DNA of 64,000 nt from Phycisphaerae bacterium (GCA_029260055.1 JAJDDX010000500.1:1-64000); one strand, 5' to 3'. Numbered from the stretch's first letter, positions 31,040-39,446 are shown. Notes: generated by a model not told the origin, from the sequence alone. Made by a program: numbers and translations.

Positions 31040-31467
31040 GACTGCACCGTGATATTGTATTTTTTTATGGCACTGTATGCGACCTGGAAGAGCTTTTTGG
31101 AGTTGTTGATCCCGCACCCCCAGCAGAACCCCTGCTCGTCGGTCAGGGTCTCGCGCGGCGCGCCGCACCCACATCGGCCAGATTTCGTCTCCCCGCCGAA
31201 CTCGATGAGCAGGAGCATCGCCATCCCGAGGTGGACGAGCATGTCCCAGTCCTTCGAGCGCCGGCGCCGGACCTCCTCGGACCTCCTCGGGTCACACAGG
31301 CCGCAGGGGTCCTCACCCGGGTCCTTGCGACGTTCAGCCCAGATGCGCTTCTTGTGTGGCTCGGGGAGCAGCCCAACGTGGTGCTTGCAGAAGGGCATCG
31401 CCGGGTGGGCCTCGGCGCCACAGACCTTGTCGTCGGTCGCGGCGAGCGCGTGACATCGGTGAGTCAC
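31036..31467 (-). CDS. Multi-Cys zinc-motif protein, GTG start
   Basis: 143 residues from the GTG at 31467, in GTGA overlap with the upstream stop. CGLC near the middle, CGCG and CWGCG further on, plus CH/CKHH at the N-terminus give two or three possible zinc sites. A hydrophobic helix (LVHLGMAMLLLIEF) lies between them. Function unknown. Confidence 0.65.
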   Translation of the reverse strand: MTHRCHALAATDDKVCGAEAHPAMPFCKHHVGLLPEPHKKRIWAERRKDPGEDPCGLCDPRRSEEVRRRRSKDWDMLVHLGMAMLLLIEFGGETKSGRCGCGAPRETLTDEQGFCWGCGINNSKKLFQVAYSAIKKYNITVQS

Positions 31468-31673
31468 AACTTCATCCGGCTCGCGCAGACGCCCTGGTCC
31501 ATGACCCCGTCGAGGGTTCCCGAACACGGCATCCTTTCGCCGCACGTCGTGCAAACCCCCATCTTGCCTCGCGAGCAGTCGGGGCACTTCCGCTTCCGGT
31601 TCTTTCGGTCACGCCCGGACCCGTTGCAGGCGAGACAGGTCGCCGTGTACTCGACGTCTTGGCGTCCCGTCAT
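31464..31673 (-). CDS. DnaJ-type zinc-finger-like small protein
   Basis: 69 residues from the ATG at 31673 (ATGA overlap). CLACNGSG, CPDCSRGKMG and CTTCGERMPC follow the CxxCxGxG pattern of DnaJ zinc fingers with no J domain. Lies among other zinc-motif genes. Confidence 0.7.
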   Translation of the reverse strand: MTGRQDVEYTATCLACNGSGRDRKNRKRKCPDCSRGKMGVCTTCGERMPCSGTLDGVMDQGVCASRMKL

Positions 31674-32122
31674 TCGGGGGCCTTCTTCCCTTTGTCCGGC
31701 CACCGATCCCAGAACGAGGTCCCCGGCCCCTTCTCGGTGACGAGCCGCGCGAGCCGGAGGCACCCCTTCTCGGTGAGCATGACGATGTGGGCGTCCTTGG
31801 TCTTCAGGTCCATCACCTGGGCCATCCAGCGGTAGGCCGCCGAACGAGTGCAGTAGCCGGACTTCCACAGGTAGTCGAAGGCGTCGTGAGCGAGCGCTCG
31901 GTGCGACTGAATCTTTTGCGTGCGCGGTTTGCCCTTTGGGGCGCCGTCAGGCATGGCCGGGAGGCTCCCCTTGCACCGCTCGTTGGCGCAGGTGTAGTGC
32001 CACCCCCACGGGGCCATTCCGATAACGAGCACCTCGCGGCAGCCCTTCTCGACACACGCCAGGCCGGTGACGTACCCGGGCGGCGTGGCATCGTGTGAGT
32101 CCCTGTCGTCAGCCCCGAACAT
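31670..32122 (-). CDS. DUF3268-like zinc-finger protein
   Basis: 150 residues. N-terminal Cys (CVEKGC, CANERC) and the C-terminal block RALAHDAFDYLWKSG, then RSAAYRWMAQVM and DAHIVMLTEKGC, match the DUF3268 zinc-finger family found in phages and integrated elements. Function of the family is not known. Adjacent to the clamp-like gene by 1 base. Confidence 0.75.
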   Translation of the reverse strand: MFGADDRDSHDATPPGYVTGLACVEKGCREVLVIGMAPWGWHYTCANERCKGSLPAMPDGAPKGKPRTQKIQSHRALAHDAFDYLWKSGYCTRSAAYRWMAQVMDLKTKDAHIVMLTEKGCLRLARLVTEKGPGTSFWDRWPDKGKKAPE

Positions 32123-32817
32123 CAGGTCTTAGAAGGCTGACGTTTGATGATTCCCTCGGTACGGATGAACGGGACGAACGATGGCTCACTTCCGAGCTTC
32201 ACCGGCATGACGACAGCCGTCATTTCAGGACACCCACCAGGGGATGGGGAGGTGATCAGGACCGGAGAGAGCGGTGTTTCCCCGACCTCGAAGCACAGCT
32301 CTGGGTCGCCCCTGTTGACGGCACCCTTTTTGAACGCTTTGAAGACGTTGATGAAAACCGTTGGGCCGACTCCCACGAACCCTGGCGCGGCCGTCCCCGT
32401 CGTCCTCTCGGGCGGAATGATCCGGTCGTAGGGCGGGAAATCCTCAGTTTCGATCAGGTCCATCTTCATGGTCCCGAGTTCGTGCGTGTAGACCTTCTTC
32501 TTCGTGTCGAAGACGACGCTCATCGAGCCGACCTGAATCTTCCACCGACGAGCGATGATCTTCAGCTCGTCGAGAATCTGGGTGACCGCCTCGGTCGTCA
32601 GGTGGAACGACCCATCGGGCAGTTCTTTCTCATCCCTCTCGATCTTTGCGACCCACAAGAGCATCACGTGCCCGTCAGTCGCGACGAGGTTGTACTTCCT
32701 CCCGCTCGTGCGGACGAAGACCCCGCTGAGGTGTGGGCGCGAAGCGTCCTGGCACGACCCCTTACTCATGGCCCCGAACGCTCTGTGCGCGTTGGTGACC
32801 GACATCTCAAACTTCAT
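32122..32817 (-). CDS. dnaN: DnaN-like sliding clamp, short form
   Basis: 231 residues, against about 370 for a three-domain bacterial beta clamp. RPHLSGVFV followed by LVATDGHVMLLW matches the first clamp domain; a central FPPYDRIIP and a late AVVMPVKLG match the next ones. Probably tethers a phage or host polymerase to DNA. The missing third of the protein suggests a two-domain subunit that assembles as a trimer, as in other phages; that is inferred. Confidence 0.72.
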   Translation of the reverse strand: MKFEMSVTNAHRAFGAMSKGSCQDASRPHLSGVFVRTSGRKYNLVATDGHVMLLWVAKIERDEKELPDGSFHLTTEAVTQILDELKIIARRWKIQVGSMSVVFDTKKKVYTHELGTMKMDLIETEDFPPYDRIIPPERTTGTAAPGFVGVGPTVFINVFKAFKKGAVNRGDPELCFEVGETPLSPVLITSPSPGGCPEMTAVVMPVKLGSEPSFVPFIRTEGIIKRQPSKT

Positions 32818-32848
32818 CTGCGACTCCCTTCGACTACTACGACTGCTG

Positions 32849-33175
32849 CTACTGGTACTGGAGCTGCGGTATCATGGGGACCGGCATCGCCGCATCCGCG
32901 GGGGCTGTGTAGATGCAGGTCCTACCGTACCGACGGTCGCCCGTGTATCGACAGACCTCGACGTCGGCGTTGACGAGGGCGATGTACCCCCCGACCTCCC
33001 CGTCGGGCTCGATTTCGGCGACGGTGATGGAGACGCGCTTGGTTCCAACCTTCTCCCAGCGCTTGCTCGCGAACAGGCGCGAGAGCAGACGAGACCACCA
33101 CGAAGCGACAGATCGCACCACGAGCCCGCCGTCGCCGATGATCTGGATGAGAGCGTCGTTATTGCTGGTGGCCAT
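32849..33175 (-). CDS. Hypothetical protein
   Basis: 108 residues from the ATG at 33175 with GGAGG 4 bases upstream. Basic helical N-terminus, acidic beta-rich C-terminal half. Two Cys near the end. Between the clamp-like and dCTP deaminase genes. Confidence 0.6.
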   Translation of the reverse strand: MATSNNDALIQIIGDGGLVVRSVASWWSRLLSRLFASKRWEKVGTKRVSITVAEIEPDGEVGGYIALVNADVEVCRYTGDRRYGRTCIYTAPADAAMPVPMIPQLQYQ

Positions 33176-33195
33176 GTAACCTCCGACCAACAAGC

Positions 33196-33792
33196 TCAGC
33201 TCCTCTCCGGGCTGCGGTCAACTCCCAGCCGGGAGGCGGTGACGCCGCGCTGACCCTGATATTTGCCCTGGTAGGGGCTTTCGGCGTCCATATCGAGCTT
33301 CTCGAAGGCGAGCTGGCAGATGCGGACCCCGACCTTGAGCATGATCGGGTGGTCCCCAATGTTGGTCATCTCCAGAGTGATGTTCCCCTCGAACCCTGGG
33401 TCGATGAAACCCGCCGTCGAATGGACGATGAGCCCGAGCCGGCCGTAGCTGGAGCGGCCCTCGACCCTGGCGACCAGGTTGTTGGGGATACGCACGCACT
33501 CGATGGTCGTCGCGAGGACGAAGTCCCGTGGCTCCAGTCGATAGCTCTCCCCCTCCTTGGTCTCCCAGCGATCCATGATGGCCTCGATGTCGGTCTCCCC
33601 GGGGACGATGGCCCCCGTGGCGGCGGACTCGAAGTTCGGCAGGTGGGCGATGCTGTTGAAGCGAGCGAACCCGGTTCCCAAGCGTAGGTCGAGCGACGCC
33701 GGCTGAAGCTGCGTCTTCATGTCCGGCGCCGGGTCCACGCCGATGTGGCCCGAGAGGATGCTCTCGCGGATACTGCGGTCGCTGAGGATCAC
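33196..33792 (-). CDS. dcd: dCTP deaminase
   Basis: 198 residues, usual length. Deaminates dCTP to dUTP, feeding dUMP to the thymidylate synthase also encoded here. LQPASLDLRLG, then VEGRSSYGRLGLIVHSTAGFI, FEGNITLEMTN and YQGQRGVTASR are the family's signature blocks, with the catalytic Glu in FEGNITLE. ATGA-coupled to the upstream gene. Confidence 0.95.
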   Translation of the reverse strand: MILSDRSIRESILSGHIGVDPAPDMKTQLQPASLDLRLGTGFARFNSIAHLPNFESAATGAIVPGETDIEAIMDRWETKEGESYRLEPRDFVLATTIECVRIPNNLVARVEGRSSYGRLGLIVHSTAGFIDPGFEGNITLEMTNIGDHPIMLKVGVRICQLAFEKLDMDAESPYQGKYQGQRGVTASRLGVDRSPERS

Positions 33793-34127
33793 GACCTATG
33801 CTCGGCGACAGCTTCGATGATATCCATCGGGACAGCTACGGCGAGCGCGAGCCAGGTCCTCGACGCGGGCTCACCCGCCTGGGGCGAGACCATGACCAGC
33901 CGATGCCCAGGTGGCGGCGAGTACATGCCAGCCATCCCGAGCGAAGGAAGCTGGGCACGGTGAGCGAATCCCTCGACGCGACCTCGAATCTTGATGCGAC
34001 CCTTGCGAGGGAGGTCGTCGGCCCGCTCCGCGACGAAGGCGAACCGTGGGGTCGACGCCCCAAAGTCCAGCTCCAGAATGCCCTTCACCCATGCGTCACC
34101 GTAGAAGAACGCCTCAAATCGTTTCAT
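33789..34127 (-). CDS. Hypothetical protein
   Basis: 112 residues, beta-rich, no known domain. First gene after the promoter at 34137-34165 and coupled to dcd. Ends AVAEHRS. Confidence 0.6.
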   Translation of the reverse strand: MKRFEAFFYGDAWVKGILELDFGASTPRFAFVAERADDLPRKGRIKIRGRVEGFAHRAQLPSLGMAGMYSPPPGHRLVMVSPQAGEPASRTWLALAVAVPMDIIEAVAEHRS

Positions 34128-34136
34128 AGCTGCGCC

Positions 34137-34165
34137 TTGTTATCCCATGAGTTTCGTTCGGTCAA
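34137..34165 (-). promoter_or_regulatory. Promoter, TTGACC / 17 / TAACAA
   Basis: Minus strand. The TGA stop of the upstream gene (34162-34164) is contained within the -35 hexamer, as at other operon boundaries here. Confidence 0.5.
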
Positions 34166-34500
34166 CACGACACACCGAACAGTGAGACCAGCACGATGAA
34201 GAGGACCACCGTTCCGATGTAGATGATCGGAATAATGTAGTCGTGGTTCGCCTTGGGAGTGGCGGCCCTCGGGGAGGGTTCTAGGGGTAGCTCGGGCTCG
34301 CCGAACTTCTCCTGGACCTCCTTGGGGAGCCCGCCCTCTCGGATGGCCTCGATCATCCCGAGCGCGTTGTCCTCGGTCATGGGTCCGCCGAGCATCTTCT
34401 CGCCCTTCTCGAACTCCTCGTGGATGGCGACCACGTAGAAGATGGCCTCGGGGTTGAACATGGAGGGGGGACCCTCTCGGACCTCGATTCGCAGTTTCAT
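34162..34500 (-). CDS. C-terminally membrane-anchored protein
   Basis: 112 residues. Soluble acidic N-terminal part, Pro-rich linker (LPLEPSPRAATP), then a C-terminal membrane helix (IIPIIYIGTVVLFIVLVSLFG). Coupled to queC by ATGA. Its stop lies inside the following promoter. Role unknown. Confidence 0.7.
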   Translation of the reverse strand: MKLRIEVREGPPSMFNPEAIFYVVAIHEEFEKGEKMLGGPMTEDNALGMIEAIREGGLPKEVQEKFGEPELPLEPSPRAATPKANHDYIIPIIYIGTVVLFIVLVSLFGVSC

Positions 34501-35195
34501 CCAACCGCTCCTACAACCATGGCCAGGTCTTCCTTCTCGTCGTCCCTGTCGCTGTCGTCGATCAACGTCTCACGGACCGGTGGGGCGATCTTGTCGAGGC
34601 CGTAGGATTCACCCAGGTCCCGCAGGTCCTCGATGGCCCGGCGCTGACCCCTGCACTTCACGCATCGGCCGCAGGCACGTTTACGCGGCCTGTTGGTCTC
34701 GCAGGTCCACCAGCATCGGCTGGGGATTCGGTACCTCTTCGCGCCCGCGAGGACGTCCTGTTTGCGGTACCACTCCAAGGGGAACTGGATGAGGGCCTGG
34801 CCGGCGTAGTGGCTCCGCTTCATGGCGCCGAACGCATCGACGAACAGGTGCCGCCCGTGCCAGAAGTCGTCGCCGCGGATGTAGCCGAAGAGCATGATGT
34901 CGCCGGGGTCGACGTAGGGCGCGAGATGAGCGAGCCACAGACCGGACTGGCCGACCTGCTGGGTGGCGTCTGCCTTGGTCGTAACGCGGACCTCGTTGTG
35001 TCGGAAGGTCCACCCCTTCTCCTTTGCCCACGCCTTGAACTCGCGGCGCGCCTTGGCCTCGGCCTTTTGCTGCTCCCTGGAGAGCTGATGGTGCCCCACG
35101 AGGGTCAGCGCTCGGACACTGCCCGGGTGGTGCGCCAGCTCGTTCACAAGGAGGAGCGTCGAATCGAGCCCTCCGGACCAGATGACCACCCTCAC
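34497..35195 (-). CDS. queC: 7-cyano-7-deazaguanine synthase (QueC-like)
   Basis: 232 residues. WSGGLDSTLLL (6-16) is the PP-loop that activates 7-carboxy-7-deazaguanine with ATP. CWWTCE followed by CGRCVKC and RRAIEDL match the zinc-binding C-terminus. Product preQ0 is used for queuosine or, in phages, for 7-deazaguanine DNA modification that blocks restriction. folE, queD and queE are not seen in this window, nor is a DNA-inserting transglycosylase, so partners must lie outside it or come from the host. Confidence 0.88.
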   Translation of the reverse strand: MRVVIWSGGLDSTLLLVNELAHHPGSVRALTLVGHHQLSREQQKAEAKARREFKAWAKEKGWTFRHNEVRVTTKADATQQVGQSGLWLAHLAPYVDPGDIMLFGYIRGDDFWHGRHLFVDAFGAMKRSHYAGQALIQFPLEWYRKQDVLAGAKRYRIPSRCWWTCETNRPRKRACGRCVKCRGQRRAIEDLRDLGESYGLDKIAPPVRETLIDDSDRDDEKEDLAMVVGAVG

Positions 35196-35707
35196 GGAAT
35201 GTCCGCCTCGCGACTGGTCTCCCTGTGCCGGCTCTCGACGTCGCGGAGCTTCGCGACCCAGGGCTCGTCGGGATGGCAGCGTATGGCCTCCGAGTGGAGG
35301 AGGCCGGACAGGCAGTTCACGGCGTTGGTGGAGCTGCTGGCGCCGATCTCGATGAGGTCAACGAGGCGGTCAAGCAGCTCGACGCGCGTGAGCAGTGTGG
35401 GGCCTCGTGGCTTCGCTCCCTGCGGTCCGCCCCACGGGTGGGGAGCCTTGCACCTCGGCGCGCAGCCTCCCCAGTCCTCGTTGCAGAGGGGGCACTTGCC
35501 CATGTCCTCCATGATCTCGAACTTGGGAGTGTTGCCGGCGGCGCGGCTCTCGCGCTCCCCGTCGCCCATGCTCTTCAGAATCCCTTCGGTGTGGGGGAGG
35601 TTCGCCCAGGTCTTCCATCTCGGCGTGTTGCACTTGAGGCAGTGCTCCAGGTCTTGGAGCATCGATGCCCCGCACTGCGAGCAGGTCCACTCCAGGTCGC
35701 TGTTCAT
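35192..35707 (-). CDS. Zinc-ribbon protein with helical C-terminus
   Basis: 171 residues from the ATG at 35707. N-terminal CSQCGAS and CLKCN (about 9-25) form a RanBP2-like or zinc-ribbon knuckle; a second Cys set CPLC with CKAP appears near residue 75. Then an all-helical tail. Overlaps queC by 4 bases. Function unknown. Confidence 0.65.
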   Translation of the reverse strand: MNSDLEWTCSQCGASMLQDLEHCLKCNTPRWKTWANLPHTEGILKSMGDGERESRAAGNTPKFEIMEDMGKCPLCNEDWGGCAPRCKAPHPWGGPQGAKPRGPTLLTRVELLDRLVDLIEIGASSSTNAVNCLSGLLHSEAIRCHPDEPWVAKLRDVESRHRETSREADIP

Positions 35708-35708
35708 A

Positions 35709-35828
35709 TCAACTCCATTGGACGATCGTCTCTTTCGGCACCTCGAAGGCGTCCGAGCTGTACTGGCCTCTCCAGACCGCAACGACCACATCGCCGTCTC
35801 TCACCTGTAGGTCGCCACACACCCTCAT
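35709..35828 (-). CDS. Small hypothetical protein (39 aa)
   Basis: 39 codons from the ATG at 35828, which overlaps the TGA of the upstream gene; ends TGA at 35709 just before the next gene. Acidic, beta-like sequence (GDVVVAVWRGQ). Called from tight context. Confidence 0.55.
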   Translation of the reverse strand: MRVCGDLQVRDGDVVVAVWRGQYSSDAFEVPKETIVQWS

Positions 35829-36181
35829 GGGAGAACACCATGATAGGCCCCCGCCGCCACCAGACCGGCCCCCGCCGCCACCACAAAGGCCACCAGGCAC
35901 AGGGCCACGAAGAGGTGAACGAACCACCGGCGGCGCTTCTTGGGCGCCCAGGGCCGAGCCCAGACCTCGGCCTGCGCCTTGGAGACGAACTTGCCCGGCC
36001 CGCTGCCGGCGTTCGTGACCATCCACCGGACGTCGGTGACCTCGAACTCACCGAGGATCTTCTGGATGGTCGAGGTCAGCTTCATCCGGTCGCCTACCCT
36101 CGGGATGGCGAGGCCGCGAAAGCTCAGCACCTTGGTGCCGTCGTCTGTCTCCACGTTGATGTGGTGCTGGGGCTCGGTCAT
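35825..36181 (-). CDS. Membrane-anchored hypothetical protein
   Basis: 118 residues from the ATG at 36181 (ATGA overlap). Soluble beta-rich N-terminus, then a C-terminal membrane helix (FVALCLVAFVVAAGAGLVAAG) preceded by a basic RKKRRR-like patch, so the N-terminus is probably cytoplasmic. Confidence 0.65.
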   Translation of the reverse strand: MTEPQHHINVETDDGTKVLSFRGLAIPRVGDRMKLTSTIQKILGEFEVTDVRWMVTNAGSGPGKFVSKAQAEVWARPWAPKKRRRWFVHLFVALCLVAFVVAAGAGLVAAGAYHGVLP

Positions 36182-36657
36182 CGACGTCCTCGGGTTACGT
36201 TGCGATCGGCGTACCAAATCTGCTGGGTGAGGTCTGCTGTTCGCGTCTTCAACGCACGGTCCCAGCCGGCCCGGTCGGACGTGGACCCTGCGAGCGGCGC
36301 GATGGGCTCGGACTCTTCGAGGGCCGTAAGCACGAACCTCATCTGCTCGATGGTGAGCTGCTCGTGCCCGTTCATGAGGTACAGGTCGATAGCCTCGGCC
36401 TGGAGCAACATCGGCGGCCCGTACTGGACCCCGTCGTAGGAGCTGATGTGAGGTTTGAGCGCGAGCCCGCGCCGGGTCTTGGACTTGCGCCTCAGGAGAT
36501 CGTCCACGAACTCCTCAGGGGTCAGAGTGGGCGCCGGGTTGGCGTAGGGGTCCGGCGGGGTTTGGTAGCTCGTCACCGGCCCCGGGTCTGGGATGCGGTC
36601 GCCGGCGGAAAACGGGTTCACCCCCTCGTCGTCCTCGATGTCATCGTCGTCGATCAT
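36178..36657 (-). CDS. Hypothetical protein
   Basis: 159 residues. Very acidic N-terminus (MIDDDDIEDDE), Pro-rich linker, then helical. Coupled both sides by ATGA overlaps. Not recognised. Confidence 0.6.
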   Translation of the reverse strand: MIDDDDIEDDEGVNPFSAGDRIPDPGPVTSYQTPPDPYANPAPTLTPEEFVDDLLRRKSKTRRGLALKPHISSYDGVQYGPPMLLQAEAIDLYLMNGHEQLTIEQMRFVLTALEESEPIAPLAGSTSDRAGWDRALKTRTADLTQQIWYADRNVTRGRR

Positions 36658-36842
36658 CGCTTCTTCAGGGCCTTCATCACATGGTCACAGGTGTTCTTCT
36701 GACAGTTCTCGGTGAGTCCATCGTGGTACGCCTGATGAATCGTCTGGGCCACCCACCGCAGCGACAGTCGCAGCGACTCGTTGTCCTCGCGCAGCTCCTT
36801 GATGGTCAGGAGCGCGCCCTCGTATGCCTGCTCCGTGGTCAT
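36654..36842 (-). CDS. Small helical protein
   Basis: 62 residues, amphipathic helices and two Cys (NCQKNTCDH). ATGA-coupled on both sides. No family recognised. Confidence 0.6.
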   Translation of the reverse strand: MTTEQAYEGALLTIKELREDNESLRLSLRWVAQTIHQAYHDGLTENCQKNTCDHVMKALKKR

Positions 36843-37255
36843 CCGGCATCCGCTTCGAGGAAGTCTCCGAATGGGCCATCGTGAACCGCGTGGGGGGCGG
36901 TGAGTAACGAGTCAACGTAGTCCATCGCCGCCTTCCGGTGGAATCCTACGGTCATCCGGATGCCGCGGAGCCCCTCTTCGAGAACCTTCGCACGAATCAG
37001 TTCGACAGCTTCCTTCTTGGTGTGCGCGAGCGCGAAGGCGATACCGGGGGAGCCGTAGGTACAGAAGACCTCGTCCCAAACGAAGAGCTTCATCTGCTCG
37101 TCCCCGAGGATGCCCTCCAAGATGGCGCGCTCCTCCTTGAGCTGGTCGACCTCGGCGCCCAGCTCCTTCTCGGTTCTGTCCTTGGTGGCCAGTTCGGCCT
37201 CCAGTTCGGCGATGTAGTCACCCTGGTCCTCTTCGATGTTGGCCGCGCTACCCAT
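36839..37255 (-). CDS. Coiled-coil hypothetical protein
   Basis: 138 residues from the ATG at 37255. Residues about 14-55 form a coiled coil (IAELEAELATKDRTEKEL and following). C-terminal part mixed. Coupled to the following gene. Function unknown. Confidence 0.6.
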   Translation of the reverse strand: MGSAANIEEDQGDYIAELEAELATKDRTEKELGAEVDQLKEERAILEGILGDEQMKLFVWDEVFCTYGSPGIAFALAHTKKEAVELIRAKVLEEGLRGIRMTVGFHRKAAMDYVDSLLTAPHAVHDGPFGDFLEADAG

Positions 37256-37544
37256 TGACCTGTCCTTCCAGCCACACATCGAAGTCGCGGTGACCCGCGA
37301 GCATGGCCTCTCGGTGCGGGTCGCCATACCTCGTCCTCATGAATCCGTGGTGGGCCGCCCAGTCCGTCCAGCGAGCCTCGATCCACAGCATGAACACGAC
37401 GGTCCACGACATCATCCGGCGCTGCTCGTCGTCCTCGTCGAGGATACGTTCGATATCTCCATTCTCGTCGCGACCGAAGTCCTCTGGTTCCTTGCCTCGG
37501 CTCTTGGCCCACAGGACGTAGCGCGGATTGTAACCGTCGGTCAC
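37248..37544 (-). CDS. Hypothetical protein
   Basis: 98 residues, aromatic- and Asp-rich helical protein. It has several Trp (WTVVFMLWIEARW). Overlaps both neighbours by a few bases. Not recognised. Confidence 0.6.
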   Translation of the reverse strand: MTDGYNPRYVLWAKSRGKEPEDFGRDENGDIERILDEDDEQRRMMSWTVVFMLWIEARWTDWAAHHGFMRTRYGDPHREAMLAGHRDFDVWLEGQVNG

Positions 37545-37819
37545 GCCTGGACCCGGACGAACGAGCGCGGCCTCGCCGGGCCATCGATCGCCTCCGAATC
37601 GTCGATGACAATCTTCACGGACGAGTGGCCGCGGATCTGGGAAGGGAAAGGCCCTGGCGTGCCGACCACGATGAGCCGGCCAGCGAGGTGCGATCGCATG
37701 GCCCGTTTGAACTCGTCTAGGTGGGGCGAGTCGAACCGACTGGTGTCCGGGTCTGCACCGCGCATCAAGATGCGAACGAACTCTTCGAGCGATGGTCGCT
37801 TCGGGGTCTTGATCTTCAT
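37541..37819 (-). CDS. Hypothetical protein, operon-leading
   Basis: 92 residues from the ATG at 37819, behind GGAAGGAAA and the promoter at 37845-37873. Basic helical N-terminus, then LIVVGTPGPF and SVKIVIDDSE strands. No known domain. Confidence 0.6.
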   Translation of the reverse strand: MKIKTPKRPSLEEFVRILMRGADPDTSRFDSPHLDEFKRAMRSHLAGRLIVVGTPGPFPSQIRGHSSVKIVIDDSEAIDGPARPRSFVRVQA

Positions 37820-37844
37820 CACATCGAGTTTCCTTCCGCTATCC

Positions 37845-37873
37845 ATAGTGAGTGCATGGTTAGCGTCTGTCAA
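37845..37873 (-). promoter_or_regulatory. Promoter, TTGACA / 17 / CACTAT
   Basis: Shares GACGCTAACCATG with the promoter at 44411. The upstream gene's stop is 12 bases before the -35. Confidence 0.65.
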
Positions 37874-37884
37874 CACGACAGGTG

Positions 37885-38010
37885 TCAGGGGTGCTCGTTT
37901 TCTGACAGCGGGCGCCTGAGAACCTCGATGGCGGCGGCCACGTGGACATCCTCCAGGCCGCTTTCCCAGCTCGTGTGGACGTGCCGGGCCTCCAGCTCGG
38001 GGAAGTTCAC
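37885..38010 (-). CDS. Small hypothetical protein (41 aa), GTG start
   Basis: GTG at 38010 overlaps the stop of the previous gene (GTGA) and the frame ends shortly before the promoter at 37845-37873. Acidic helical peptide with ARHVHTSWE. Confidence 0.5.
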   Translation of the reverse strand: MNFPELEARHVHTSWESGLEDVHVAAAIEVLRRPLSENEHP

Positions 38011-38162
38011 TGAGGGACCTCGCGCCGCTCGTCGGTCACACTGATGAGCTTCCACCAACTGAAGACGATGCCATCCATGAGGACCGAGGACATGTTGGCA
38101 TCAAGCCCTCGGTCGCCATGAAACGGAAACCAAGAAAGATCGGTATCAACCGCGCGAACCAT
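38007..38162 (-). CDS. Small hypothetical protein (51 aa)
   Basis: Begins MVRAVDTDLSW and ends DERREVPQ. Overlaps the gene before it by 17 bases and the next by 4. Contains a hydrophobic VFSWWKLI stretch. Called from context and protein-like composition. Confidence 0.5.
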   Translation of the reverse strand: MVRAVDTDLSWFPFHGDRGLDANMSSVLMDGIVFSWWKLISVTDERREVPQ

Positions 38163-38403
38163 CGCTCACCTCACCCTTCACAGTGGGGGTCTCGAACAGG
38201 CTAGTGAACGCCTCGGTGTCCACCTCCACAATCACCATTCGCACAGCCTCAAACGATACTGAACCTTGAGCCTTAAGCAGATCCGCATTGAACCCGTCTG
38301 GGTTCTCGTCGACAGAACCCTCATCCCAGCAGGCAATCACCTCAGGAAGGTATTCTCCCTCGTACCTGCACGGCCTCTGTCCCACGATCAAATGCAGTCT
38401 CAT
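38146..38403 (-). CDS. Hypothetical protein
   Basis: 85 residues from the ATG at 38403, with GGAAGGAGA immediately upstream, a very strong ribosome binding site. Beta-rich with acidic C-terminus. Not recognised. Confidence 0.65.
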   Translation of the reverse strand: MRLHLIVGQRPCRYEGEYLPEVIACWDEGSVDENPDGFNADLLKAQGSVSFEAVRMVIVEVDTEAFTSLFETPTVKGEVSDGSRG

Positions 38404-38450
38404 TTTTCTCCTTCCCAGGTCTGATACACCGCCGAAATAGACTCCACCTA

Positions 38451-39443
38451 CTACTCCGTCTTGATGAGGGCGTTGATGTGAATCGGCTGAGAAACCGCGA
38501 AACCGGCCGCTCGGTGGTGACCGCCGCCACCGAAGCGTTTGGCCAGGGCGCTTACGTCGAACGCCTCGGTGCCATCGTGCCTGTCGCGAGAGCGTAACGA
38601 GTAGCTGTGCTTGCCGTCTGGCCGGATGTACCAGCTCATCGCGAAGGCCGGTTGGACCCACTCGTTGAGATTGATGGCATGGTCCGGGTGGTGCGTCACC
38701 TCGTCGATGCGCATCCCCTCCTCGGCGTCGACACTGATATCCTGTAGCGAGAGGTGCTCCAGGACCTCGGAGGTGTGCCAGTAGGTCGCGTTGACGACCG
38801 GCACCAGGTGGTCCGCGATACTGTAGATGCGGGCCTTTTTGACCGTGTCGGCGACGTAGTGGTCGACAACATCCTTGGCCGCCGCGCCAGATTGCCTGGC
38901 ATCCTCGGGGGTCATGGCGTGGGCCATGTAGTCCCAGCGCTCGAACGACTGGACCTGGTGGTTCACGAACGCGCTCACCTTGCGCGAGTCGGGGAGCCGC
39001 CAGGTCCACAGGTCGCGGTCCTCGACGTAGTCGATGAGCCAGGGTCGGGGTTCGCTAGAGAAGTGGTCCCATGCGAGGCCCGCGCCGCTCTTGTCCATGT
39101 CGAAGCGGAGGTAGAGGTCGTCCTCTGTGAGCAGTGACCGGCGCACATTCTCGGGATCAATCGGTTCGGTCTCTGCGAGAAGCGGTGCCAAATCCTTCAG
39201 CGCGCTCTTGTGGTGGTCGAGCATGACGACCGTCTCCGCCAGCTCCCGAATCCTCCTGAAGACCTCGATTGGATAGCTGAAGTCGACGATGATGACGTCA
39301 CGGCCAGCGAGCTGCTCATCAGGGAGCGGTGGGGTGTTGTAGTGGACCGGGACGGCCTCGATGTCACCGAGGGCACGGTAAACCGCCCACGCTGCCGTAA
39401 ACCCATCGATACATCCACCGTGGTAAAGAACCAGCTTCTTCAT
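38451..39443 (-). CDS. DHH/DHHA1-family phosphoesterase
   Basis: 330 residues. HGGCIDGFTAA (8-18), IIVDFSYP, then LDHHKSAL with the DHH motif, and a C-terminal GGGGHHRAAGF (DHHA1) mark the RecJ/NrnA superfamily. Members degrade nanoRNAs, 3'-phosphoadenosine phosphate or cyclic dinucleotides with Mn2+. The phage enzyme could recycle short oligonucleotides or remove host signal nucleotides. Substrate not determinable from sequence. Confidence 0.88.
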   Translation of the reverse strand: MKKLVLYHGGCIDGFTAAWAVYRALGDIEAVPVHYNTPPLPDEQLAGRDVIIVDFSYPIEVFRRIRELAETVVMLDHHKSALKDLAPLLAETEPIDPENVRRSLLTEDDLYLRFDMDKSGAGLAWDHFSSEPRPWLIDYVEDRDLWTWRLPDSRKVSAFVNHQVQSFERWDYMAHAMTPEDARQSGAAAKDVVDHYVADTVKKARIYSIADHLVPVVNATYWHTSEVLEHLSLQDISVDAEEGMRIDEVTHHPDHAINLNEWVQPAFAMSWYIRPDGKHSYSLRSRDRHDGTEAFDVSALAKRFGGGGHHRAAGFAVSQPIHINALIKTE

Positions 39444-39446
39444 CGC

